Assembly (NCBI GenBank): GCA_000818945.1
Contig: KN805370.1
Span: forward strand, 749,578 to 813,577
From: Schizochytrium sp. CCTCC M209059
Lineage: Eukaryota > Sar > Bigyra > Thraustochytrida > Thraustochytriidae
Direction of reading: 5' to 3'
Length of the DNA: 64,000 nt
A model generated the notes under the pieces. The model made no database searches, was not told where the DNA came from, and saw nothing but the letters and a program-made list of their open reading frames with translations. Each line of letters starts with the position of its first letter. The stretch's first letter is position 1. Positions 9,993-20,789 of the stretch are shown one piece after another. The translations under genes and the position numbers were made by a program.

Positions 9993-11162
9993 TCACAAAT
10001 CGACCTCTTCAGACTTGAAGTCCGTCAGCTTCTCTGCCAACTCCCAGAGCTGTGCGCTGGCTACAGCGTCACGCGCGGCATCGTGCTGAGGAACGATTTC
10101 GCAGTGCTCAAAGAACTCGCCGGATACGCTGGCAATTTCTGCCGCTGTGGCAACGTGAATCGTGGTGTTGGCGCCCGTACTGACACTTTTGTTGACAAGA
10201 GGAAGGACCAGACGTTGACCCCAAATGAGAAACCAATGAAGGCTGCGCGTGATTCCGGTGGCAATCGATCCTGGCGAAAGGGTGTTGACGCGGATCGTGT
10301 CGCCCTTTGCGCGCAGACGGCGATGCAGTTCTGAGCGAAAGAGCTCAAGCCCGAGCTTACTGTGGCCGTATCGGGGCAGCATGACATATCTTTTGTTTTC
10401 GCACATGGGGTCCTCAAAGTCGAAGCCGCTCTCGTAGACGCAGGGAAAGATGTGAACAGTAGAAGATACGAGTACGACGCGGGCACCGGCAGTGACGGTC
10501 GATTTGCGAAGGAGAGGAAGGAGTAGAAGCGTCAAGAGGTAAACACTGAAGCAGTTCACTTGCATCATCATCTCCAGACCATCGCCGGTCGTCTTGCGCG
10601 ACGGCAGCATGACACCCGCGTTGTGAACGAGTACATCGAGCTCGTTGTGCTCCTTGGTAAAGGCGGCCGCAAAGGCACGAATCGACTTGAAGCTGCCCAT
10701 GTCCAACTCCATTACCGAGACGTCCTTGTTGCCAGTCGTCTTGATGATCTCCGCACATGCAGCGTCAGCCGTCTTTTTCGTGCGGCATGCCATGATCACC
10801 TTTGCACCCTGGGCAGCGATGCCTCGTGCCGTTTCGACGCCAATGCCCGAGTTGCTGCCCGTAACAATCACCGTGCGGCCCTTCATGCCCACCGGCCGGC
10901 CTGGTGGTGGTCCACGGATCTGCTGCCTCCAAACGAATCGGAAGGAGAGCAGAATGGCCGGCAAAAGCGCCGCGTACGCGAGTTCACCTTGCACGACTGG
11001 GGACTTGCCCGAGCTGAGTGAGAAGATGGCTGCCACCCAGGCAGTGACCCCGAGCGCCTCCTTGCGCGGCATGTACTCGAACGTTGAGAGGCGGTACGCG
11101 AAGCATGACACGAGGTACCCGACGAGGGCCCGTGAGGTCCACAGGCACAGGCTGTCAAACAT
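9993..11162 (-). CDS. Membrane-anchored short-chain dehydrogenase/reductase
   Basis: This single-exon gene encodes 389 residues of the classical SDR family, close to retinol dehydrogenase, WWOX-type and light-dependent protochlorophyllide reductase-like enzymes. The visible motifs are the Rossmann TGSNSGIG (residues 101-108), NAG (181-183), the catalytic Ser region VLVSST (about 230-235) and YGHSK (Tyr265, Lys269). About 90 residues precede the fold and contain two or three hydrophobic segments, suggesting a membrane anchor with the enzyme on one face. The reaction is NAD(P)-linked oxidation or reduction of an alcohol or carbonyl. The substrate, probably lipid-like or retinoid-like, cannot be read from the sequence. 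Confidence 0.9.
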   Translation of the reverse strand: MFDSLCLWTSRALVGYLVSCFAYRLSTFEYMPRKEALGVTAWVAAIFSLSSGKSPVVQGELAYAALLPAILLSFRFVWRQQIRGPPPGRPVGMKGRTVIVTGSNSGIGVETARGIAAQGAKVIMACRTKKTADAACAEIIKTTGNKDVSVMELDMGSFKSIRAFAAAFTKEHNELDVLVHNAGVMLPSRKTTGDGLEMMMQVNCFSVYLLTLLLLPLLRKSTVTAGARVVLVSSTVHIFPCVYESGFDFEDPMCENKRYVMLPRYGHSKLGLELFRSELHRRLRAKGDTIRVNTLSPGSIATGITRSLHWFLIWGQRLVLPLVNKSVSTGANTTIHVATAAEIASVSGEFFEHCEIVPQHDAARDAVASAQLWELAEKLTDFKSEEVDL

Positions 11163-11829
11163 CGTTGCGCGACCGCCTGCTGCTCAGCTCGTACGCCTGC
11201 GTGCTCGCGCGATCCCCAATGCTACGATCCCGCGACCCGAGTCTGCTCTGCTCCACGCTGCGCCGCGCGAGTCTGCTCTTCGCGCCGCGCTGTCCTGCCC
11301 TGCCCTGCCCTGCTCTGCGTCCTCGCCTCGCCCGTCGCCAGGTGCCGCGATCGATTGCGTTCTGGCTGACGCGGCGCCGCCTCCGCCGCCGCTGCCATGA
11401 TTGCGCGCTCAACCACAGCGCGTGTCTCTCTCATTGGCTCTGTCACTCGCTCTCGCTCTGCACACACTGGGACCGAGCAAGCCAAGCCCAGGCAGAGGCA
11501 GGGCCTGTCCATATAGTACGTATTCGTATACCGCTGGTGCGCTCTGGGAACGCTGGCGTGCACCCCTTGCGCCGCCTGGCGCGCGGTTCCGCCGCCGGGG
11601 GCCCGGCGCGCACCGGGGGCAGGGGCGGAGTGTCGGTAAAGGTGTCAACGGCTTCGTGCAAAGCGGGGTGGGGGCCTCGCTTGACGCGGGGAGAGAGGGA
11701 GGGCGGAGGAGAGGAACAGGCGAGCGAGCGAGCAAGCCCAAGCAAACCGAGACGGCTGGCTGGCCTCGTGAGGCGCGAGGCGGCGCTGCTGCGGCTGCTG
11801 CAGCTGGTGCGGCGGAAAAGAGAGCGAGA
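11163..11829. promoter_or_regulatory. Divergent promoter region, SDR / 428-residue gene
   Basis: This 667-bp GC-rich spacer separates two divergent starts. It contains CCCTG repeats near 11291-11315 and CT-rich tracts near 11430-11460. The long frames across it are low-complexity Arg/Ala/Ser and look non-coding. Confidence 0.4.
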
Positions 11830-13217
11830 ATGGGCCTTGCGAAACGAGACCCGCGAGGAACTGGGAAAGGGGGCTCCTACGCTGCAGAGGCCGTCAAGCG
11901 GGGAGACATCCCGAGTATAGACCAGCACCAGGTCGAAGAACTTGCGGACGAACGCAAGGATGCTCCACGGTATCTTCAGGTACGTTTCTCTCACGCGGAG
12001 CAAGTCGATGCGCGCTCGCCTCCTATGTGTTGCATGAAAAGCTGACATAATAACAAAACACTTCTTGGGAACAAACATAGTCCACAACATCCTCGCGCAT
12101 CAAAAGCGCGCCGAAAGTCGTGCCGGAATGCAGAGCTACTCCACGATTGAGCGTGGATCTTGGTAAGGAGAACTCTGGACCTCGCTCGTGTCGAGACAAA
12201 CAAGGTATCAAAACTCAGCGCGAGTCTCGCTCTCGCGCTCGCTCTCGCTCTCGCAAAATAGTGCAAGCTCCAACACAAGATCCCAAGAGTAATGGACGAC
12301 CTCCTCTTAAACCTGCAGACTTGCACATGAACGAGAGCGCGCAGCGAAAGCCACACGTGTCGAAGAAGGATTCGTCTCGTCAACGCAAAAAAGGGGTAAA
12401 ACCTGAGCTTCGCACAGCTCTCGATAGCATTGACTCGGACATTTCGCAAGTACAACGCGAGATTGAAGCCCTTGATCCACATAAGAAGGAAACTAGTAAC
12501 GATCGACGACGTCCTTTTGCTGCAATGACATCCTCGGGGCGGGAAATGGCTTACTCGACTTCGTCTATGATTTCCTGGGCCTCTTCGTCCTGCTCTCAAA
12601 CGTCGCGAAACGAAGAAAATCCTTTTGCAGACTCAGCCGACTGGCGTGCGCGGTCATTGGATCTTGAGGAGCTAGGCGCAGATTCTATCGAAGCGACGTA
12701 CGCGCGGACTGTCTCAAGAGCCCGGTCAGTAAAACTTTTATCTCTCGTTGAAAGCGAGGATCCGCATCTGGAGGACAATCGTCGCTTCATCGAGAAACAG
12801 AGGCAGCGTCTTGAAAGGTCAGGCTCGTCTGTGCATGACGCCGCCTCAGCCTATTCCACAGTTCGGTTATCTGCTTCTGCCTGGGCGGCGCAGGCCGGAA
12901 GGTCAACAGCGGGATCCGTCTCGAGCTTGATTGCTGAAGACAAGGCTGTGCAAGTCACAGTCAGCACCGATACGGCAGATGCGCTTTGGGCGGAGCAAAG
13001 TCCCAATGCACTTTGGGCGGAACAAAGTCCAGATACTGGATCTTCACAATCAATCGTATCTCCTTCGCTACAGATGACGAAAGATGTACCCGAGTCACGC
13101 AGATCGCCTCCTTCTGCGCCTCCCGGGAGCCCTGGAAGTGTCGTATCGTTCTCGTCGGTGCGTTTCCGGTGCAGGAGAAGAAGGGTCATTCTCCGTGACG
13201 GCGACGCTGCTCTCTAG
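11830..13217 (+). CDS. Unknown Ser/Arg-rich protein, two exons
   Basis: The exons are 11830-11979 and 12081-13217, giving 428 residues. The 101-nt intron has a GTACGT donor and a CATAG acceptor, and its phase-0 junction joins both frames cleanly. I do not recognise a family. Residues about 90-110 form an Arg-Ser patch (RESRSRARSRSRK). A mid-protein segment (about 190-260) is richer in predicted helix. A 9-10 residue unit, ALWAEQSP, occurs twice in tandem near the C end. Most of the protein looks disordered, and the Ser/Arg content suggests phosphorylation or RNA contact, but that is only inference. It is divergent from the SDR gene and convergent with the phosphatase gene. Confidence 0.65.
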
Positions 13218-13508
13218 AATTGCAAGGCCCGTCCCGTCTCCAGCAAGGACAGCCAGCAATCCGAAAGACACACAGATAATTATGAAAACTGCAACTACTA
13301 TTCTTTACTACCAGCAAATAGGACGGAAGCATAATGTATCTTCTTGTTTAACCTCATGCTGACCATTACTTTTCGCTCTCGACGCGGAAGGTATGGGAGC
13401 ATCGTCTGTGACGGGCATGGAAGAGAAAAGTAAAAGAAAACAGCGAAGAGAAGGCGAGAGACGCGCAGGTTGTCATACACGAGGAGATTGATCACAAATA
13501 AGCACTAG

Positions 13509-14561
13509 CTAGCTACTGACGCGTGAGGTGACAATCTTTTGCCGCACCCCTTGTTCGTCAGAGAACGAATTAAAGGTCATGCCAGCCCTGTCGCGGCTGA
13601 TAATCATAGCCGCAAGGTCGCGTTCGGCCTTGCCTCCGCACATATCGAGAACAATTCTACGGCCCGCAACGCGGACAAAGCCATGATGTCCTGAAATGAG
13701 AAAATAAGGCGGGTTTGTAGGCTGCGCATACTCACGATCAGGAAAGTATGGACGTAGAGATGACGGCATGCGCTCGACATTGGACCTCCCCGACAGAGGT
13801 TCAATAAAGGGCTGAGAGGCCACGGCCTCATTGCGCTCGCGGAGCCACTCAATAACCTGTCCAAGCTCAGCCTCGCCGCTACATTCCTCGAGGCCAGCAT
13901 GCACAGCAATGACGTGGCCGACACCGCTGCCAATCTCGGCGATCCACTCGAGATTGCGCAGAAACTCTTGATGCGAAGTGGGCATCGCCTTGAGGAGACC
14001 TTCTCGGTCACCATATGGGACTCCGTACGAAGCAAAAGTGGCGTGCGACTCGTAGACAGACTTGGGCTCTGCAGCGTAGCGCACGCCCTGCAAATGCATG
14101 GTTTCGTGTCCCGGGCCCTTGTACATGTTCTCCCCGGGGAGCTTGGCCATGAATGCCTCGCGCGCATTTGGATCAAAGGCCATGTCTGTAGGGGTAGTGC
14201 GCAAGTCGAGAAGACCGAGGAATGCGCTGAGCGCAAAATCGTGGTTTCCGCAGAGCCAAATGTGCTTCTGCTCCGGGTGTCGCTCCTCAAGTTTCGTCAT
14301 CCACTCGATAACGCCGGCCGTGTCGGGGCCCTTGTCGCAGTAGTCTCCCAAAAACGTGACGGTCATCTTCTCAAAGACGTCCTCCCCGCCGACCGCCGCG
14401 GGCAGCTTGTCCCAGAGCGTCTCGAGCTTGTCGAGGTGTCCGTGGACGTCGCCCACAAAGCAGAGCGGGCCCCTCGCTCTGCGCAGTTTGAGCCAGTCTT
14501 CGAGCGGTCTCCGCAGCCGCTTCCGCATCGACCGCGCCGCCATCTGCGGCAGCGACAGCAT
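13509..14561 (-). CDS. RLPH2-like calcineurin-type phosphatase
   Basis: This single-exon gene encodes 350 residues of the PPP-like metallophosphoesterase fold. Metal-binding motifs are complete: GDVHG (37-41), GDYCDKGPD (72-80), GNHD (105-108), a VIAVHAG His and an SGHHG His further on. The spacing and phrases such as ASYGVPYGD and LSGRSNV match the plant Rhizobiales-like phosphatase 2 group, reported as tyrosine-directed protein phosphatases, better than calcineurin A or PP1. The frame runs upstream to a GTG, and the first ATG is at 14561. There is no signal peptide, so it is probably cytosolic. The substrate is unknown. Confidence 0.85.
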   Translation of the reverse strand: MLSLPQMAARSMRKRLRRPLEDWLKLRRARGPLCFVGDVHGHLDKLETLWDKLPAAVGGEDVFEKMTVTFLGDYCDKGPDTAGVIEWMTKLEERHPEQKHIWLCGNHDFALSAFLGLLDLRTTPTDMAFDPNAREAFMAKLPGENMYKGPGHETMHLQGVRYAAEPKSVYESHATFASYGVPYGDREGLLKAMPTSHQEFLRNLEWIAEIGSGVGHVIAVHAGLEECSGEAELGQVIEWLRERNEAVASQPFIEPLSGRSNVERMPSSLRPYFPDREYAQPTNPPYFLISGHHGFVRVAGRRIVLDMCGGKAERDLAAMIISRDRAGMTFNSFSDEQGVRQKIVTSRVSS

Positions 14562-15455
14562 CGTCCCCGCCTCTGCCGTGCTGTCCGCCTGCACCTGCGC
14601 CTGCGCCTGCGCCCGCGCCCGCACCGAGTCCGCCGCGCGTCGACTCGACTCGACTCGACGCGCAGTCTCGTCGCTCGCGCGCAGTCAGTCGTCCTGCACC
14701 TTTGCTCGCGCCGCGGCGGAAACTGTGCTTCCCCTCTTCTCTCCCTCTGCGTTCGTTTGCTGTTTGGCCGACTTGCGCGACTTCCTTGCAAGTCGACTTT
14801 TCCCGCCCGCGCAAGTGCGCTTTGGCGGCCCACAAGAAGTCCCGCCGGTCAGCCAAGAGCACTATGACCGTCTCGTCGCCCGCTCCGTCGCGTTTCACGC
14901 CGCGTGCGCTCACATCTGCCGGCTCCGTCGCGTTTTGGGCTGCGTGCGCCTAAGTCTGTCGGCAACAGGCTCGTGCTCGGAATGTAGAGGCCTCAGCGAG
15001 ACCAGAACGAGCTCGCGCGCGGTGCTGCAGGCTTTGGAGGCAAGCACACCTGCGCAACGCAATTTAGATGGAGAGAATGGGGCCCAACTTGGACGAAATG
15101 GCCGTTCACGAAAGCCAAGGCGGCTGGGCGGCGGTCAGGTCAGGGCCGCGTCGGCAGGGTGACTCGACAAGAAGAACCAACAACGCTCGAGCGAGCCCGC
15201 GCTCGGTAAGTGAGCTCATGCGTCGTGCTGCCTCAACGCTATAAGCGAGCGTGCCGAGAGGAGAAGTAGAAGAAGGAAAGTCTGAATAGAAAAGAGGGAT
15301 AGCAGACACGCAAGACGCGAACAGAGGCGTCTGTCTCTCCACAAACTTCGAAAGTGGTGACCTCAGCCATTATCAGGAGCCGGATTGTGAAGAAGTAAAG
15401 CGCAGGAGACAAGCACAAACACACTCTCACAGACACACACACACACGAACGAAAG
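14562..15455. promoter_or_regulatory. Divergent promoter region, phosphatase / IQ protein
   Basis: This 894-bp spacer lies between divergent starts. It holds a CGACT pentamer run near 14640-14660 and a CA-rich stretch (about 15415-15450) just upstream of the ATG at 15456. No coding frame is supported. Confidence 0.4.
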
Positions 15456-18400
15456 ATGCAAGGCTCACGAAGAAGAAGAAGATCATCGCTAGCGGCCATG
15501 CCTCATCGAAAAACGGGCTATCTCAAGCTGCAAGTCGAAAAGCTGCTCGTAAATGCCAACAAAGAAAAACGAGACAGCCCGTACTCCATGCATGACCCTC
15601 TTTGCGCAGATCCAAGTCAACAGTCGACTCACACAGCTCTTTGTTTGCACCTTGAGGCACACACGCGAGCTAGCAAACAAGGTGAACGTCGAGGCGAGTC
15701 GAAAGTGGCTCGATCCAACGCCAAACTTGTGGAGCCAAACACAGTCTGCGAGGGACAAGACTTTGGCCCACTCTTTGTGCCAGCCTGTATCGATGATAAG
15801 GGTCATTGCGGCCACTTCAATGTGCTCGAAGTTGTGTTGATGGAGCGCAATTTGCTCGCAGGAGACGATTGTGTCTTTGGCCGGGCTTTTGTGAATCTTG
15901 ACGCGCTGGCTGTTGATGACGATATTCTACCTACTGGAAATCTACAGCGCGTTCCTTTGCTCAATCGTCGTGGCCATGGTCAAAAAGGTTGGCTTGAGTT
16001 TTCTGCAGGCTTTGCTGAAACCACATATCGACAAAGCGCCAACACAGACGCGCTCATTGTCGGACTCTACGTTGGAGAAATTCGGACGCAATACAAGGGC
16101 AGTCTGCGCATTATTGCAAGTCTTCTTGACGACTCTGGAAAGGAACAGAACCCGGCACAATCACCACTATGGGACGGACCGCCGGCGGAGACTCGCTCTC
16201 ATTCAGTACAGGCACCATGGTGGGGAGGTCTTTTACAATTTGAGGCTGCTCTCGCAGACAAGGTCCGTCTTTCGCTTGTTGACGAAGCAGGAGATATTGT
16301 GGCCGAAGGAGCACCAACTTCTGTAGGCCAGCTTATTGCATCTTCAGGATCTGCATGGGTTCATCTTGACGCAACATCGGCGATATGGCTCGTCTCAAGC
16401 GTGGAGACGCACCCAACAACGTCGAAAGGGAATGTCTCTGGTGCTGACCAGGCTCTCGTGGCACAAATTTCATGGACGTCTGCAAGAGCAGGCAAATTCT
16501 ACGTGGTGGCGCATTTGTTTCCTTCCGGAGGAACACGAGGTCGCGCCAAGCTTCGCGATGTAGTGCGAACGTTGACGCACGAAACGCAATCCTGGGAGGA
16601 CGACCTCCGTGTCCCTGTGCCAAGCCTCTCACCAAAATACGCAGCCGATGCCACGCTGCATTTTGTATTGTTCGAGGAAACACATTGGGGGGCTGAGATG
16701 CGAGGATACGGTGCCGTCTCCGTAGCTTTGATTCTCGCACAAAGCAAGTTGGGTAAACCATGGCCACTAGATTTGCAGGCACTCGCGATTCAAGCTACAA
16801 TTCAGGTTTCGGGATCCCTTTTGGCAAATAGCGCACCTGACACAAACGGAAAACATTCGAACGTGCCAGTCGAGGCCTTAGACATGGAGACTTCGACGTG
16901 CCAAGAAAAGGCTGCGGCGAGGCACGCCGTTCGTACAGATACATTGAGAGACACAGAAATCCCAGAACAGGTTGGTGATCAGCGACCACGGGCAGTACAC
17001 GTGGAGATTTTCACTCATCGGGGCGGGGATTCGAACCATGAGGCTAGTTCTTGCGCGCACAGTACGATCGAACTGTCGTCTGGGACGTGGAATGCCAAGA
17101 ACCCTTTGTCAATTGCGAGTGGGGCAACCTATACATGCTTAGTACCAGTTCAGTGGTCAGAGAAACAGCGGAAAATTCCAACACTTCGATTCAGGCAAGA
17201 TAACAGTCACTTTGACGCATTGGATCTGACAAGCCTTTGTCTGTGGCCTCAAGAGAGCGTTCAAGTGAGATTCCCCATAAAGACGTCTCGTCGCAATCTC
17301 TGCGATTCATGTGTTCTGATCTGTCGCGCAAGTCTAGGCAGATCCAAGAAAGCGTGGGATCGACCGTTCCCAGGAGGCAAAATTCATGTACATCTCTGTG
17401 ATCTCTTGGAGACACGGGGGCCCGCGGGTCTGGACTATGCCACCGTTCGCGTGCACTTGCGAGGAAGCGAGACATCAACATGCACGTTCTCTAGGGATGC
17501 AAATCGCGAGGGTGGGGAGACATCATGGAATGGGCATTGTGTGCTCGTGTGCGAAGCGTCGGAAGACGCACCCGTGATCGAGTTTGATGTCCGCGATGCA
17601 CGTGCCACGCTCATCGCAGAGGCAAATCTCGTTCTCACACCCAGCGTAAGTTTTGAGGGACACGTAATGAATGCAAAAATCCCGCTGCGGGCGCCAGGAA
17701 CCGATGTAAAGGTTGCAAAGCTTGCAGCATGCATCGAAGTTTTCCCTCAACATGCAGATGATGATACGGAAACGTCCTTGCACATTGGCGCCTTTGCGCT
17801 GGAGACACTCTCGCTAGAGTCTTATGCATGGGCGGGACGAACAGCTCTCTCGCTGCAGTTCAACAATACGCTTGACGGCTCACAGGTGCAGAGTGTGGCG
17901 GCGACGCACGAAGACCGAAGATCGCCTGTCTGGGATATACCTCAGAAAATATCTGCTGGACTTTATGAGGTGTCACTGTGCAACGATGCCGCTCTTGCAG
18001 ATTCTGAAACGTACTGCGTGGCCAAGGGTCTTGCGCCTGTTGACTTGAAAACAGGCGCCGAGGCTTCCGTCGAATTCGCCGGGATTGGAACTGTGTGTGT
18101 CCGTACAATGAGCAGCAAAAGCGGAGCGATCGTTGCGGATTTAGCATCGCAAGTCCTCAGCGCGCGTTCTTCGTGTTCAAATTCGATCACGAAGATAAGT
18201 GTGCCATCATCACCTCGACCATCTGCCCGAACCGTGAGTACCAGTCGATCAGCACGATCTGATTCACACGCAGCAAGAATGGTGCGCTGGGCAGTTCTTC
18301 AGGTACACGAGGTGAATGGAAGATTGCATCGCATCAGCGACGACGAGTTTCTGAGGGTGAATGGAGACCAGATCCCCACCTTTACGACGCCTCGCGGACA

Positions 18401-20660
18401 CTTGGGCGCGAAACTTCGAATTCCGCTCGAAGTGGCCACTGAGACATTACGGCTGACGCTTTGCCTCGATGACGCGCATGCTTTGGAGAACGAGATTGGG
18501 CAGAGTGACTTGACACTCGCGCAAGAAGTAGGTTCGGTGACTTCCTTTTGTCTTCGTCTGCAACACTGCGTGACACAAGCTGACACTGGCATCGAACTGT
18601 CGGGTGATGTGCAGGTTTTCGTGCGTCAGCTGCATGCCGATGCAAAAGAGCCAGACTCGCGTACGGAAGTTGAGCGCTGCATCAAAGCGTGTCGTCTCAA
18701 GGCCATCTTTTATACGATGGATGTTGACAAGAGCGGGACGGTGTCTCGTCGTGAATTTCTCACCGCGGTGCAGCACGACGAAGACCTCGTTCGCGAGCTC
18801 GGCGCGACTCGACCAGAGCGTCTATTTTCCAGACTGGATCTAGATGATGATGGTGTTCTTTCGTGGACTGAATTTCAACGAATCGTGGATTTCATCGCCG
18901 ACGGTGCAGTTCTGGATGACGAAATTGAGGACAGTGACGACGAGGAAGATGACGAGAACCACCTCGTCGCGACGCAGGAAGATGCTCGAGCGGAAAGAGG
19001 AGAGGATACAAGTCGAGATGCTCCTGGAAGAAAACGGTCGCTTGCAAAAACAATGAAGAAGAAGAAGAAAAGGAAGAAGAAGAGCATGATGAAGACGAGC
19101 ACAACGAGAAACTTTTCTAAAAACGCAAGGGCAACAAGAAAGGCTGGCGCGATGGCGGCGGTCGCAGGAACGACGAGACTACTTCATGACCTTACACGAT
19201 CCAAGATGGATCGAGAGGACAAGTCTGCAGGTGCACAGCCAGTGGTCTCACCACCATCTGCTTTTCAAGAGATTGAACTCGTTGGCGGGGACGAGAGCGC
19301 CCCACCAGTGCAAGGGGGTTCGGGGCAGACATCGAATCAATGCGAGAGTGAGCTCGTAGTTCGAGTACGAGAGTTGGAGCGTGCTTTGGAGGTCCAGCAG
19401 GAGCTCTACACTCAGGAGAAGGCTTCCATAGAGGCAGAAAAGGAGCGCGTGCGTGAAGAATTGGAGCATATGCGAGAGCGGGCGGACACCCTTGATCAAG
19501 TCAATGAGCGTCGGGTGAAGGAACTCGAGCTGGAGAAGAAACGGGGAAGGGACTTGCACAAGCAAATGAGCGACGTTACTGTAGAGTTGACTTCATTTCG
19601 CAAACTTGGTGAGGGCACGCTGAACGAGGAAGATTGGCAGCTCGTTCGTCTCCAGGCGCTCTCGAAGGAGCAGGATCGACGCCTGGCATGCGCGCGAGAG
19701 CAGCGCAAGATAGAACATCGCGCGGCTGCCAAGTTGCAAGCCTTGGCGCGGTCTGCCCGTGCTCGTTTGGCGTATCGTCAGGAGCGTCAAGCAAGAACGA
19801 AGGCAGCGGTGGCGCTGCAGGCAGCTGCGCGGGTGCGTATTGCCCAAAGGCGCTACACGCAACAACGATACGAGGTGACGCGCGGATGTACGCGATTGCA
19901 AGCGATCTATAGAGGTCGGGCAAGGCGAACTCAAGTGGCCATGGAAATGTCCTCAGCCACGAAGATTCAAGCTGTTTTCCGGGCCCATCGAGGCCGACGC
20001 GTGGCGCGCAGCAAGGCCCGGGAGCAACGCAGCGCGAGTGCAATTCAGGCGCAAGTGCGACGTCTGCGAAGCATGCGAGAATTTGGAAAGCTCAAGTCTG
20101 CGCATTTGCGACGCATCCGCGCTGCAGTCGAGATCCAGCGTCGTATCCGGGGCATGCACGCGAGAGAGTCTTATGCCCTTCGGGTCGATGCTCGCAGACA
20201 GCAAACCCTCGAGTACGAGAGTGCTACACGAGTGCAGTCTCTTGTTCGTGGTCGATCGGGTCGGAAATCGCGAATTGCTGCGGTGGCACATCGGGACACG
20301 GCCACGCGAGCAGCGCGGAGAATGCAGCGGTGGTTCCTGCGTAAGCGCAAGGAGGAGGCGAGGCAAGTGCAGGCTGCGGTCGGCCTGGCGACCATGGGAA
20401 CTGCAGGGCCTGGGCAAGTCTTTGATGATGGTGAGTCACAAGATGTCGTTTGTGTGCCGCAAGACCCGATTTCATATTTGCGCGTTTTCCTCAAGTCCAA
20501 GGGTGCGTCGGGGCACAGCACGCAACAAGCAAGAGATATTGTCGCTCGGGCAGTCATATCGTTGGACTCGGAGGATGGCTCGAAACGATCGCTGCGCGCA
20601 CTCTCCAGTGTCGCGCCAAATTTGGTGCAGACCGCAATGGCCCGAAGACAGCAAATTTGA
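15456..20660 (+). CDS. Large EF-hand, coiled-coil and multi-IQ protein
   Basis: This uninterrupted frame encodes 1734 residues. Residues 1 to about 1070 look beta-rich with repeated C2-like phrasing, but I cannot assign domains with certainty. Two EF hands follow: DVDKSGTVSRREF (about 1089-1101) and DLDDDGVLSWTEF (about 1128-1141), both with good calcium loops. A highly acidic segment and a Lys-rich run come next, then a coiled coil at about 1299-1385. Residues about 1415-1630 hold roughly eight IQ-type units about 23 residues apart, for example ATKIQAVFRAHRGRR and ATRVQSLVRGRSGRK, which normally bind calmodulin-like light chains. No motor domain is visible. A calcium-responsive scaffold of the cytoskeleton or cilium is plausible. 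Confidence 0.8.
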   Translation: MQGSRRRRRSSLAAMPHRKTGYLKLQVEKLLVNANKEKRDSPYSMHDPLCADPSQQSTHTALCLHLEAHTRASKQGERRGESKVARSNAKLVEPNTVCEGQDFGPLFVPACIDDKGHCGHFNVLEVVLMERNLLAGDDCVFGRAFVNLDALAVDDDILPTGNLQRVPLLNRRGHGQKGWLEFSAGFAETTYRQSANTDALIVGLYVGEIRTQYKGSLRIIASLLDDSGKEQNPAQSPLWDGPPAETRSHSVQAPWWGGLLQFEAALADKVRLSLVDEAGDIVAEGAPTSVGQLIASSGSAWVHLDATSAIWLVSSVETHPTTSKGNVSGADQALVAQISWTSARAGKFYVVAHLFPSGGTRGRAKLRDVVRTLTHETQSWEDDLRVPVPSLSPKYAADATLHFVLFEETHWGAEMRGYGAVSVALILAQSKLGKPWPLDLQALAIQATIQVSGSLLANSAPDTNGKHSNVPVEALDMETSTCQEKAAARHAVRTDTLRDTEIPEQVGDQRPRAVHVEIFTHRGGDSNHEASSCAHSTIELSSGTWNAKNPLSIASGATYTCLVPVQWSEKQRKIPTLRFRQDNSHFDALDLTSLCLWPQESVQVRFPIKTSRRNLCDSCVLICRASLGRSKKAWDRPFPGGKIHVHLCDLLETRGPAGLDYATVRVHLRGSETSTCTFSRDANREGGETSWNGHCVLVCEASEDAPVIEFDVRDARATLIAEANLVLTPSVSFEGHVMNAKIPLRAPGTDVKVAKLAACIEVFPQHADDDTETSLHIGAFALETLSLESYAWAGRTALSLQFNNTLDGSQVQSVAATHEDRRSPVWDIPQKISAGLYEVSLCNDAALADSETYCVAKGLAPVDLKTGAEASVEFAGIGTVCVRTMSSKSGAIVADLASQVLSARSSCSNSITKISVPSSPRPSARTVSTSRSARSDSHAARMVRWAVLQVHEVNGRLHRISDDEFLRVNGDQIPTFTTPRGHLGAKLRIPLEVATETLRLTLCLDDAHALENEIGQSDLTLAQEVGSVTSFCLRLQHCVTQADTGIELSGDVQVFVRQLHADAKEPDSRTEVERCIKACRLKAIFYTMDVDKSGTVSRREFLTAVQHDEDLVRELGATRPERLFSRLDLDDDGVLSWTEFQRIVDFIADGAVLDDEIEDSDDEEDDENHLVATQEDARAERGEDTSRDAPGRKRSLAKTMKKKKKRKKKSMMKTSTTRNFSKNARATRKAGAMAAVAGTTRLLHDLTRSKMDREDKSAGAQPVVSPPSAFQEIELVGGDESAPPVQGGSGQTSNQCESELVVRVRELERALEVQQELYTQEKASIEAEKERVREELEHMRERADTLDQVNERRVKELELEKKRGRDLHKQMSDVTVELTSFRKLGEGTLNEEDWQLVRLQALSKEQDRRLACAREQRKIEHRAAAKLQALARSARARLAYRQERQARTKAAVALQAAARVRIAQRRYTQQRYEVTRGCTRLQAIYRGRARRTQVAMEMSSATKIQAVFRAHRGRRVARSKAREQRSASAIQAQVRRLRSMREFGKLKSAHLRRIRAAVEIQRRIRGMHARESYALRVDARRQQTLEYESATRVQSLVRGRSGRKSRIAAVAHRDTATRAARRMQRWFLRKRKEEARQVQAAVGLATMGTAGPGQVFDDGESQDVVCVPQDPISYLRVFLKSKGASGHSTQQARDIVARAVISLDSEDGSKRSLRALSSVAPNLVQTAMARRQQI

Positions 20661-20789
20661 TTCCAAGTGGAGGGAGGGAGGGAGGGGTATTCATTCTCGT
20701 CGAGGGAGCGAGCGAGAGTGAGTGAAGAAGAAGGAAATAAGAGTGAAACGTAATAGAAGGGTCACATCAGTAATAACTGTTGTTCTTGC

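Noticed and set aside
17021..17040. A tRNA-like B-box (GGTTCGAATCC on the minus strand)
   Set aside because: It lies inside a long coding region, and I see no matching A-box or cloverleaf around it.
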